Source of the DNA: Asterella californica
Taxonomy: Eukaryota > Streptophyta > Marchantiopsida > Marchantiales > Aytoniaceae
Length of the DNA stretch: 64,000 nucleotides
Direction: 5' to 3'
NCBI GenBank assembly: GCA_036924285.1
Contig: JAYKYS010000004.1
Location: 15,656,001-15,720,000, forward strand
A program made the translations under genes and the position numbers. Below the pieces are notes generated by a model, which saw nothing but the letters and a program-made list of their open reading frames with translations, did not search any database and had not been told where the DNA came from. Below are positions 10,804 to 20,620 of the stretch, in pieces; position 1 is the stretch's first letter, and each line of letters begins with the position of its first letter.

Positions 10804-12169
10804 TACGAACATAGAGTAGTGAGTCATCCCAAGTTTACCGGTTTGGAGTCCTTGTAACACAAGGTTCTTGTAAGCCAAATGTATCTATCCGCGCTCCAGA
10901 TTAACAGCTACAATGTGAACGCCAAAGAGAGTATAGCCAAGATGAGAACCAGAACGACGTTGAGAATTGAAATGATTTGATAGAGCATGATGTGAATCGT
11001 GCTTTTGAGCTCAACGGCAGTGTCGCGCCTTGACCTTGAACATGCTCTTTCTTACAAGCCCTAATGGAAAGATGGAAACAAAAGCAAGTGGTGCAAAATT
11101 TATCTGGTTTCATGCGAGATCAAGATTAGTGTTCACGTACGCCAAATTGGTTGAACCGCTCCACTGTTCCATTGTACACTCTTTGTTCAACCTTATGCAT
11201 CTTAGTTTCAAGTATCTTAGAGGAAAAACGTGAAGCACGATAAGCAAGGGATCAACTATCATTAGCTGACACTTAACAAGAGATTGAGGTATAAATATGA
11301 CTTATTAAGCCGTGATTAGTGTAACCCAAATGATAAGAATTTTGAAATGCTTTTAGCTTATAGTAGTACTATAGGCTGAATGCTTTATTTCTCATATCAT
11401 CTTTATTTTCAATTGAGAGTGGAACTACACTCATGATGGAAGCAGGATGATGTCCCAACCGGTAGTGAATGAAAATCAAGGAGATAAACTTTAAGATTTT
11501 GAATTGGAGATTCTCAATCACGATAGCTTTACGTCACGTTCTTTGGGATAAATTTAATATTTTGCATTCTATGTAGTAAAATTGTTGACTTATCTGCATT
11601 ACCAATTATACAAATTGATAGTCTTTCTGGTCCTTCCTAAGTAGAATTAGTATTGCGGCGTGCATAGAACTAACTCATCTTTGATGTTATGTGTAGTGAA
11701 AGTACATGCAGCTCGGATTACTATGCATTTCAGCTTCGAGAAAGTAGAGGAGCGAATATGCTCTACGATGTTGGTTTGTCGAAGATCAGAGATCCATAAG
11801 CTTGTCTAGATCTGCGTCCAAGTTCAAGGTTGCAATGTATAGATATGGTGCAAAAATCCGCAAGTCTCCAGAGGTAGACCGGAGTAGAAACAACAATAAT
11901 TGTACACCCACTGATGCTTCTAATCGACGCAAGAAGAGTATATTGGATGCATGTGATGAATCGATTTGAAAGACATGTGCATCACATGTACCATATTGTT
12001 GTAAATGGAGCACGGACCCAATTCAAGAAAGAGGTCTTTCTGATTACAATATATAGCACTATGCACACATGTCTTACGCATGTGCATACATGGAGAGCAT
12101 CGTCACACAACATCGGATGCTTGCCATCACGTTGATGAGCAAAGTGATTACACACCACGATGTCCAAGC

Positions 12170-13320
12170 TAAGCAACCCGTAGAAGCATTTTGGGACGAT
12201 TACAAGTGATCAATAAACTATCATGCTATGTGGAGAGATAAAGAGGTTGCTCGGGATGACATATGTGGTGGTGAAAAGTAGTCATTTCATAGAATTCTAG
12301 GATATTGTGAGAGATTGAGGACTATGGATCCTAGAGCATGTGTGGAGTGAGATATGTATTTGCACTCAACATTTTGGAGGATTTTCGTAAGTCCATCGAG
12401 CTTTTGACAAAATTTGTGTACCTACGTCCTTATGTTGGGCTTGATGCTTTTCACACGAAGAACCGATGGTATCCAATGCAGCAGTATCTTGCCACAACCC
12501 TTGACGGCAACAACCACATAATATTTCTGGCCTGGGCACTAACAGACAAGGAAGGTGAGCAGAATTGGACTTGGTTTTGTGATATTGTTTCTAAAGCAAT
12601 ACATGGTATTAGTTGCTCTCATGTGTCTTGATCCAAGCAGTAAGGAATGTATTTCTTGGACGCACACATGTGCATGTATTGTACACCTAGAGCGGAACAT
12701 CAACACCAAATTAGGTATAGTAGTGGAGAAGTTATTCAAGAAACTCAATAGAGCTAGTTCAGAGAGAAGGTCAGCTGAAGTTCTTCAATCTTTTCATGAG
12801 ATTTTTTGAACTTATCCCAAAAGAGTTTATTCAGCTCTATTCATTGGTTGGATGTGCATAGTTCTCAAGATACAATGCGCCCAGTCGAGAATGTGAACCA
12901 TAATGCATCTGTGCATATCGGGTCCATTGATCCTTGCTGCATATGATGTGAAGTGTCTAAGGTTTAGACAGTCCTATTCTAACGTGGTCGAGAGCGCAAA
13001 TGCAATGTTATTAGACTTTCGAATATTTGTATATTTGAAGCTATTGATCCAATCGCATAATGTCATGGAATCTGTAACCAAACATCAAAGAGACATGCAA
13101 GAAGGTCAACAAAGATTTACTATATATGCAAAAGAGAACCAGACAAAGAATGAAGCTATTGCAAGAGAATTTTGAGTTTACAAAACTTCATGTACAAACT
13201 GCTTGGTGTCCTTCGCTTCCACTGATGAGGAGTATATAGTTAGATATCATCTAAGTGTTAAATGTGAATGCTTGGAGTTAAAGGACATGCTCTTATCTTG
13301 CGGTCGTGTGATGGCATGAG
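12170..13320 (+). pseudogene. MULE transposase remnant
   Basis: Pieces in several frames read through in MULE order. At about 12170-12350 is a segment with YHAMWRDKEVARDD and the later LGYCERLRTMDP, the usual region upstream of the catalytic core. At 12338-12631 is RPYVGLDAFHTKNRW (first Asp), then TLDGNNHIIFLAWALTDKE and WTWFCDIVSK, diagnostic of the MULE/FAR1-type DDE core. At about 12640-12740 is WTHTCACIVHLERNIN (the C-x-x-H region) in another frame. The second Asp region is not recognisable. At 13240-13320 KCECLELKDMLLSCGR may be a decayed SWIM zinc finger. Stops and frameshifts throughout make it non-functional. Confidence 0.8.
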
Positions 13321-13833
13321 ACAAAGAGCTACGGGGAAACTCAAAAAGGTTATTTGATTAGTTTAGACACAAGATTTTCTAAAACTAGTATACTCTCAAT
13401 CTTTAATGTCTTTTAGCACACATGATTTTCCGGATGCAGTTTGTTGTTTTTCTCCGTCTGTTGTCGAAGAGAGTCTTTCTTAAGAAAGGTGAACCTTCTA
13501 ATTGTGACTAATTGTGAGGATAGAGACTGAATGAGAAGACAAAAGTCAACCAGCTTGCCTACAACAACCAAAGTTTTCCACATTATCAATTTTTGTTCGA
13601 CATTCGATCCGTACTCAATACGATCAATTTACATTCATCTGAAGATAAATTTATCTCCAAATACGACAATGGATAAAATTCGAACTCCCAATTCTTTATT
13701 CTTCTTCTTGCAACCTTCTCACGCTTGAAAATCTCCAGAATCTGATCCTCTCAATCCTCGTCTTCCTCCCATATGCATCGACGGTTCTCATAGGCAACAA
13801 AAAAGTATCATATTCCTAATCGCACGATGCGAT

Positions 13834-13974
13834 AATTTTCTTAACTAACACCTTAGCTAAGCACCTCCATGTAAGCTAAGGTATTTATAAGCAAACTTGT
13901 GTATTAAACAAGCATGTCTCCTGCTAAGCTAGACCCTTGCTTATTAAAAATTTCTTAGCTCTTGATGTCATCTC
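13834..13974 (+). repeat. Diverged direct repeat, copy 1 (interrupted by Copia)
   Basis: From about TTTCTTAACTAACACC to GCTCTTGATGTCATCTC, it resembles 19565-19708 at about 75-80%. The similarity resumes right after the Copia (19337-19354, GATATCACTTCTGTTA against CATACCACTTTTGTTA). So the Copia inserted into one copy of a pre-existing ~160-bp direct repeat. Without the Copia the two copies start about 370 bp apart. Confidence 0.65.
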
Positions 13975-14203
13975 TGTTGATATAGTCCCAAGCTCTAGTA
14001 GATCGACGGCTACCATTAGCCGGAGTGGTTAGGGTTGTTAGAGTTAGTTAGAGGACTAACCCACCATTAGGGTTTCCCTTGCACTCACCTCCACTACATA
14101 TACAGAGAGAGGCATAGCCTCTCTCATCTCATTCATATTTTACTTCCTTGTCTACTCGCTCTCTCTCTTCTTGGAGTGTACTCGAAGTATTGATCTTTCT
14201 ACA
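13975..14203 (+). repeat. 5' LTR of Copia element
   Basis: 229 bp starting TGTTGATATAG. Where the 3' LTR has TATATATA (19223-19230) this copy reads TACATATA, so a likely promoter TATA box has been changed by one transition in the LTR that would drive transcription. Confidence 0.95.
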
Positions 14204-14215
14204 TGGTATCAGAGC
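14204..14215 (+). other. Primer-binding site (initiator tRNA-Met)
   Basis: TGGTATCAGAGC directly follows the 5' LTR. This is the standard Copia primer site, complementary to the 3' end of plant initiator tRNA-Met, and primes minus-strand DNA synthesis. Confidence 0.95.
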
Positions 14216-14899
14216 TTGTCAGAGCGTGTGTCCCTTGCTGATGAGCAAGATGGAGATTGGAGTACAGGAGAGAGCAGCAGGAGTTGTGCTTGATGTCGTG
14301 CACTATCCTGCTGATGCGTTCGGGTGAGACGAAACCGTTTCTTTCGTCATCAGAAACTTTGAACGCGATTTCGGAGACCTAGACGATTTTTTCTTGCTGA
14401 AATCTGTCGACCAGTCTTTTTTGAAGGTTGTCTTGTTTAGAAGGTGCGAATTGTGTATTGGGTCAAGTTTCAGTCGACTTGGAGGTTTCCAGCGGTAGAT
14501 TTTCAATCGGATCTTTTTTGACCAAAACGAAAGTTTTAGGACTTGACCCTAAAACAAATCCTGTTCCGAATATGGATTCCAAATTTTTCCAAATTTTTCA
14601 AATCGCTAGGACCCGCCCCTAGCGATTTGAAAAATTTGGAAAATTTTGAGGGGTCGCACGCTCATTTCTGACCTCATTTGGTCTAGTTTCGACTTTTCTT
14701 GGTGTGTTCTTTCGACGTTTCCGTCGTGTTTTGTACACCTACAGTTTGCGGACAGTTTCTTTCTTCATTGTTGTTGCAGGAGGAGTTCGTGGAGTCGCCT
14801 CGTTGTGACTTGTGACAACTCTTGATCGCACGATGTGGAGAGACGAGTTTCGTGAAGGATATGTGAGGTTTTCCGCGTATAGAACAGCGCAATTTCGAC

Positions 14900-15850
14900 A
14901 TTGCAGCTACGGCGGAGTCCGTGTCTTTGATCACTGGAGAGAAGCTCGACAAGAACAACTACCAAGTGTGGAAGTTCTGGATGAAGACTTTCTTACAGGG
15001 ACAAGATCTATGGGATCTTATCACTGAGGAGGAGAAAGCGCCTGAAGTGTCAATTTATGACCCAAAATTCAAAGAGTGGAAGAAGCGCTCATATCAGACT
15101 ATTCACTACATCGCGCTGACAGTCTCAGCATCGATGATCGGTCACATTCAGAATTGCGATACGCCCAAGAAAGCTTGGGATGCACTCGTGCGTCTGTTTC
15201 AATCCGGAACAGAGGTGCGGAAGCTGCAATTGATGTAGCAGTTCAACACTGTGAAGAAGGGGTCGATGTGCATCAATGACTATGTGAACCATGTCAAGCA
15301 GCTCGCGGATCAACCATCTTCTGTCGATATCAAGATTGATCCCACTGTCTTGATCGGAGCCACATTGCAAGGACTGCCTGCAGAGTACAAACAGTTCATA
15401 ACATTGATTTTGACTAGAGAACCCCTTCCGCGGTTTGATGAGCTTGTTCGTATGATGTTAGGAGAGGAGGTGCGCCTACTGGGGAGTTCTACTTCGACGG
15501 GTCAGCAAGAATCTGTCTATTTTGCAGGTTCTGGAGGATCTCGAGGTAGGGGTCGTGGTAAAGGTGCTGGACGTGGACGGGGTCGCGGACAACAACAACA
15601 ATCGCAGCAGAATCAGCAACAGCAGAACCAGCAGAACCAGCAACAGTCTGGTTCCAACAACAACCAGAGAAGAGCGCTTGGTTCCTGCAACTACTGCAAG
15701 AAGAAAGGTTACAATGCGAATCAGTGCTACAAGAAGCAGAACGATCAAAGACAACAACACGACAACAACCTCCAACAAGGTAAGAGCAACCAGCAATGCT
15801 ATGTAGTCACTGAGCATGTCTATTCGGAGCAGTTGCTGATTACTACGCAT
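14900..15850 (+). pseudogene. Copia gag with zinc knuckle
   Basis: A UBN2-type gag: SLITGEKLDKNNYQVWKFWM opens the domain, then MIGHIQNCDTPKKAWDALVR. A TAG at 15236-15238 interrupts it and the same frame continues (QFNTVKKGSMCINDYVNHV, ATLQGLPAEYKQFI). A Gly/Arg-rich then Gln/Asn-rich linker (about 15530-15660) precedes CNYCKKKGYNANQC, a zinc knuckle whose His has become Tyr. No in-frame ATG is seen upstream of the domain because a TGA lies shortly before it, so the original start is lost or displaced. Confidence 0.9.
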
Positions 15851-16297
15851 CAGAGTTATGCGGCTTTCGAGCCACAGACTGACTGGGCGATCGACTCCGG
15901 TGTCACCAGTCACATGACTCCTCATCGGGAGTGGTTTAGTTCATTCGAGCATGTGAAGACTCTACAGTTTATGGTGACAGGAGATGACACCAAGCACAAG
16001 ATCAAGCACAAGGGTAACATTCCACTTGACATTCCTGCTTCAACGTCTATTGGTATACGGAATGTCTTACATGTACCCACGTTGACTAGAAATCTGCTAT
16101 CTGTAGGACAGTTGATAGAGCAGGGTCTGCAAGTGCGCTTCAATATAGATGGATGCTTTATTGAAGATTCGAATAGCACTGTCATAGCTCGAGGTATCAA
16201 GAGTGGTAGACTGTTTAAACTAGATGCATCTACGCCTAAGTTACAAGTTGCCATGTATGCACAGAGTGGTCCAATAGTGTCTGACATTGACATCTAG
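15851..16297 (+). pseudogene. Copia aspartic protease and integrase entry
   Basis: TDWAIDSGVTSHMTPHREWF is the Copia protease active site (Asp-Ser-Gly, with Val after Gly where Ala is usual). It continues the gag frame through VLHVPTLTRNLLSVGQLIEQ, a conserved Copia stretch, and ends at TAG 16295-16297. The stop sits where LWHKR-like Copia proteins have Trp (TGG to TAG), just before HKRIGRMNFQRL of the integrase zinc domain. Confidence 0.9.
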
Positions 16298-17403
16298 CAC
16301 AAGCGAATTGGACGCATGAACTTTCAGAGGCTGAAAAGTCTTCCGAGGTCTGACATGGTTACAGGTCTGCTCAAATTCGAATCCAGTGAGCCCACTGGAG
16401 TCTGTGCAGCATGTCAATTTGGCAAGCAAGCTAGACAACCCTTTAAGGGATCAGGTAGTAGAGCGAATAAGCTTCTGGAGCTTGTTCACACTGAGTATGG
16501 ACTGCTTCTCAGCCAAGTATGACCGGTTTCCAGTACTTCGTGTCGTTCATTGATGACCATTTGGGTTATACTTGGATATATTATCCTCTGTTTGAGATCT
16601 GATGGAGGAGACGAGTTTCTTTCTGGAGAGTTCGATGCATATCTGCGTGAGCATGGCATTCGACGTCAGAATACCTGCAGTTACAGTCCGCAGCAGAACG
16701 GGTTTGCGGAGCACAAGAATCGACACATAGCAGAAGCTGCTCGTGCGATGTTGAACGAGAAGACCATGCCTAGACCTTACTAGGCAGAAGTTGTTTCATG
16801 TGCGGTGTATCTGATGAATCGGACGTCTACAGCGGCAGTCTACAACAAGACACCGATGGAAGTCTTCACAGACAGTAAGCCTGATTACTCTTTCCTTAAA
16901 GTTTTCGGATGTATCTGTTATGTGTACATACCTGATGAAAGACGTAAGAAACTAGATCCGAAAGCAGATAGATATATCTTCCTTGGTTATGCTTCTGATA
17001 CGAAAGGATATAGGTGCTACAATCCTTCGTCCAAGCAGTTCTATATTAGTAGAGAAGTCGTTTTTGATGAGCTACAGTCTTGGTTTGCACCTGCACCTGT
17101 CGTAGCCATCCTTGTACCTACTGTAGAACCAAAGAGTCAGTCCACTGTAGTATCTCAGAGTAGTACGTTGAGTGGAGGATCTGAAGAAGTCATTAATTCC
17201 AGATCAGAATCTGTTGCACATAGAGCTGTTGTTAACGCTGGAGTCCACGTAACACAGCCTAGTAGAACTAGTGTAGTTTCTACACAAGATGAGCACGTGC
17301 TATTGCAGCGTATGTTTGACTCATCCAAATATGTGGATCTTCCACATCCACTGGATACTTTGTCCAGACCTTGGCGTCTATGTCAGATCAGTTGCAATGA
17401 GAG
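16298..17403 (+). pseudogene. Copia integrase
   Basis: HKRIGRMNFQRLKSL followed by CAACQFGKQARQPF is the GAG_pre-integrase zinc region. A frame change follows near 16520, and the first catalytic Asp is in SFIDDHLGYTWIYY. Then RSDGGDEFLSGEFDAYLREHG (second Asp region) and SYSPQQNGFAEHKNRHIAEA (catalytic Glu). TAG at 16781-16783 is followed by CAVYLMNRTSTAAVYNKTPM and VFGCICYVYIPDERRKKLDP, the Copia-specific C-terminal region. The product would insert element DNA into the genome. It is broken by frame changes and the TAG. Confidence 0.92.
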
Positions 17404-17601
17404 GTGACTAGTGCACCGATTACCTCTCGCATATCTGAGCGAGCAAAACATCCAGTGAGTAGGTATATGCATGAAGATTTTCTTGCTGCGCATCATGCAT
17501 ATATGGCCAATGTTCTTCAGGAACAGGAACCGAGTTCGCTTGAGGAGGCGATGCACAAAGCCCAATGGGTAAGTGCTATGGAAGCTGAACTTGCTGCGCT
17601 T

Positions 17602-17659
17602 CATCACCAACAGACTTGGGAGTTGGTAAGTCCATCACCAACAGACTTGGGAGTTGGTA
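17602..17659 (+). repeat. Short tandem duplication inside Copia RT
   Basis: The 27-bp block that begins CATCACCAACAGACTTGGG occurs at 17602-17628 and again at 17633-17659 (period 31 bp). A 31-bp insertion changes the reading frame, and the RT frame indeed changes here. It is likely a replication or repair error after insertion. Confidence 0.85.
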
Positions 17660-19093
17660 GACTTACCTCAGGGTAAGAAAGCGATTGGTTGCAGGTGGGT
17701 CTTCAAGGTCAAGCGCAACTCGGATGGTATCGTGTGTCGATACAAGACCAGATTGGTAGCTAAGGGCTACGCACAACAACATGGAGTGGATTTTGAGGAG
17801 ACCTTTACTCCTGTTGCGAAGATGGTGACTATTCGAACAGCAGTTGCAGTTGCAACTCAGAAAGGTTGGAGGGAAGATGCACCAGATGGACTTCAAGAAC
17901 GCCTTCCTCAACGGCGATCTTGAGGAGGAGGTCTACATGCAGCAACCTCCTGGTTATGAGGATCCTATGTTCCCTTCTCGTGTATGTAAGTTACGAAAAG
18001 CTCTCTATGGTCTGAAACAGGTACCAAGAGCATGGTATGCAAAGATCAATTCTTACTTGCAATCTCTTGGTTTCCATCTTTGTAGTTCAGACTCTACCTT
18101 GTATTCATTGAGAATACGAGACCGGATTGTTGTGATCACCATCTATGTTGATGACTTGATCATTACTGGTAACTTTGAGGAGCTTATTTCTCAGATCAAA
18201 GATCACTTGAAATCCGAGTTCGAGATGATGGACTTAGGAGAACTCAAGTACTTCCTTGCTGTGGAGTTCATTAGAGATGGACAGGATGTTTGACTTGTAC
18301 AGCGACAGTATGCTCTCAATATGCTTGAGAGATTTGATATGCTTGATTGCAAACCCATTGCTACATCATTAGAGCAAGGGGTAAAGCTAGGAGCAGAGGA
18401 TGGTGAGTTGCTGGATGATCCACGCATGTACAGACAGATGGTTGGGAGTCTTATCTACTTGACCATCACTAGACCAGACTTGAGCTATGCTGTTGGTCTG
18501 ATTAGTCAATTCATGCAGTCACCACGGAGATCACATTTTGAGGTTGTCAAGCGGATCTTTCGCTACATGAAGTTCTCAATGCAGTACGGACTTCACTATC
18601 GATACGGTGGACCATTGTTGTTACATGACTACACAGACGCTGATTGGGCAGGAAGTGCCGACAGGAGATCCACGTCAGGTTACACTTTTGGACTTGGAAG
18701 CGCTGCTATAAGCTGGACTTCTAAGAAGCAACCCACAGTTGCTTTGACGTCCACGGAAGCAGAGTACCAAGGAGCAACGAACGCAACATGCGAATCGATT
18801 TGGCTTCGATGTCTGCTATCTGATACTGGTGTGGAGTGTACAGATCCTGTTGTTGTATATACAGACAACATTAGCAGCATGAAGTTAGCTAGTAATCATG
18901 TTTTTCATGCTAGGACGAAGCACATTGAGGTGCACTATCACTTTATTAGAGAGAAGGTCCTTGCAGGAGAGATTGAGCTCAATTATGTGAGCACAGGAGA
19001 TCAAGTTGCCGATATCTTCACTAAGGCATTGCCTAGAGATAAGTTTGATGCTTTCAGACATTGTCTAGGAGTACAGGATGTAGAGATGAGCTT

Positions 19094-19102
19094 GAAGGGG
19101 AG
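19094..19102 (+). other. Polypurine tract of Copia element
   Basis: A purine run (GAAGGGGAG) sits immediately before the 3' LTR at 19103 and would prime plus-strand synthesis. Confidence 0.7.
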
Positions 19103-19331
19103 TGTTGATATAGTCCCAAGCTCTAGTAGATCGACGGCTATCATTAACCGGAGTGGTTAGGGTTGTTAGAGTTAGTTAGAGGGCTAACCCACCATTAGGA
19201 TTTCCCTTGTACTCACCTCCACTATATATACAGAGAGAGGCATAGCCTCTCTCATCTCATTCCTATTTTACTTCCTTGTCTACTCGCTCTCTCTCTTCTT
19301 GGAGTGTCCTCGAAGTATCGATCTTTCTACA
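19103..19331 (+). repeat. 3' LTR of Copia element
   Basis: 229 bp, matching 13975-14203 with 9 substitutions (7 transitions, 2 transversions), followed by the 5-bp duplication ATCTC. Confidence 0.95.
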
Positions 19332-19564
19332 ATCTCGATATCACTTCTGTTACAGAACATGTCATCCAATATCGATCGAAGTCACAATTATGAAGCCACC
19401 CAATAGGACTTACAACCCCTATACCTGCACCAGATAACTCCTGACTCATACCGAAGTGGCATGCAAAGGCTTAGGTCAAGAAGTCCACGATTAACGGAGA
19501 TACCGATCTCCGACCTCTAGATATGCAACACATAGCTACATATCCAACAGAGACTCTGTGCGGC

Positions 19565-19708
19565 AATTTTTTTAACTAATATCTGAGGTAAGCACATCCT
19601 CAGCTAAGCTAGGATCTTTATAAGCAAACTTGAGTATGAAACAAGCAAGTCCCCTGTTAAGCTAAGTCCTTGCTTATGAAAAATTTCCCAGCTCTTGATG
19701 TCATTTTC
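19565..19708 (+). repeat. Diverged direct repeat, copy 2
   Basis: Second copy of the repeat at 13834-13974 and 19337-19354. Shared blocks include TTTATAAGCAAACTTG, AAACAAGCA, CCTTGCTTAT and AGCTCTTGATGTCAT. It lies inside the MULE, upstream of its right inverted repeat. Confidence 0.65.
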
Positions 19709-20004
19709 ATACCACTTTTGTTATGTCTTCAAGGGTCTTCAGATTTCATGACATGCAATAACTTCCTCCAGATTCACAGGTTGTCGTTCCATCTCATTTC
19801 GCAGAATTTTGTGCATGGATATTTTCACTCTCAATCCCAAATCACCGCACTCTAGTTCCACCAAGAGCTTTAGAGATCACGCTACATGCCCACTCTTCTT
19901 AAACTGCACGTTTAATACCTCGTGCCTCTAGTCCAAACACATACAAGAACGTTGACTAGAATGATACTTACACATCATTGCTTCAACTTGCTGTAGGAGC
20001 TCAG

Positions 20005-20074
20005 GTGATGATTAAAGCATTTTGAAAACTTGGATGAGGATGGAGTGCCACTTCTTCTGCATGGTGATGTTTAA
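20005..20074 (-). repeat. Right terminal inverted repeat of MULE
   Basis: The reverse complement reads TTAAACATCACCATGCAG and then CATCCAAGTTTTCAAAATGC, pairing with 10734-10803. Beyond 20075 similarity to the left flank stops abruptly. Confidence 0.7.
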
Positions 20075-20620
20075 ACCCCCGCTCCTGATATTCAGGGTCT
20101 GGGTTGCCAAGACTCCTCATTTTTTGACGTGCACGAACGTGAAAGATGGACCTCTGGGTTACCCAGAGCAGCATTTTTATAATGTTTGAGTCTGACCTCC
20201 GTTGTTGACGTGGTACGTAGTGTTGAAAAGCGACTGGAAAGCACTACATTTTTATAAATTTTTTTGATTTTCATCTAAGCATTATCAAAACCCAGTTTAT
20301 TAAATTCTAAACTTTTCTGTGTTCTAGATTTCGAAGAGAGATTTTGAATTCCAAAAAAAATCTAAGAAGAATAGGAGGGAGGTTTAAGTAATTATCTCTT
20401 CAAGATCTGGATCTTCTTTTTCTCTGGTTGGTGTACCGTCGCCCTTACTTCAAAACAAAAACAAAACACATCCGTCATGCTTCAAGACCTTTATTGAGAG
20501 ATAAAACCCCATAAGATAGACACCTAGAGCCTCATTAACACGAGAGTCCTGATCGCACCCACCACTTACCAGGAAGGAAAGGCGGGGACGGAGAAGAAGG
20601 TGAACAGGAACAAAACGCCC
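20075..20620. other. No gene seen between MULE and HD-Zip upstream region
   Basis: No coding similarity. Two near-copies of TCTGGGTT(G/A)CC lie at about 20099 and 20154, and a T-rich AT stretch lies near 20250-20280. Confidence 0.4.

Larger units (their letters stand above)
17404..19160 (+). pseudogene. Copia reverse transcriptase and RNase H
   Basis: LEEAMHKAQWVSAMEAELAA leads into RT: GCRWVFKVKRNSDG, RYKTRLVAKGYAQQHGVDF, ETFTPVAKM, then after a frame change MDFKNAFLNGDLEEEVYMQQ and the catalytic YVDDLIITG. TGA at 18291-18293 precedes QRQYALNMLERFDMLDCKP. RNase H: DYTDADWAGSADRRSTSGYT, SRSTSEAEY-like LTSTEAEYQGA, VVYTDNISSMKLASN, ARTKHIEVHYHFIREKV and DIFTKALPRDKF. A 27-bp tandem duplication at 17602-17659 shifts the frame before RT. 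The protein is non-functional as it stands. Confidence 0.95.
13975..19331 (+). mobile_element. Full-length Ty1/Copia LTR retrotransposon, decayed
   Basis: It has 229-bp LTRs at 13975-14203 and 19103-19331 (TGTTGATATAG...TTTCTACA) and a perfect 5-bp target duplication ATCTC (13970-13974, 19332-19336). The primer-binding site TGGTATCAGAGC and a purine tract are present. Domain order is gag, protease, integrase, reverse transcriptase, RNase H, which defines Ty1/Copia. The LTRs differ at 9 of 229 positions (about 4%), older than the Gypsy copy at 1%. Several stops and frame changes break gag-pol. Confidence 0.97.
10734..20074 (+). mobile_element. Mutator-like DNA transposon (MULE) with nested Copia
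   Basis: A terminal inverted repeat starts TTAAACATCACC at 10734 and recurs in reverse complement ending at 20074. The match runs about 70 bp at roughly 80-85% identity, including the block CCAAGTTTTCAAAATGC. A decayed MULE transposase lies inside at about 12170-13320. Removing the nested Copia (13975-19331 plus its duplication) leaves an element of about 4 kb. I could not find a matching 9-bp target duplication next to the repeats, so the exact ends may be off or the duplication has decayed. The MULE is older than the Copia nested inside it. Confidence 0.7.

Noticed and set aside
15476..15925. 149-codon Leu-rich minus-strand frame
   Set aside because: Antisense shadow of the Gln/Asn-rich Copia gag linker.
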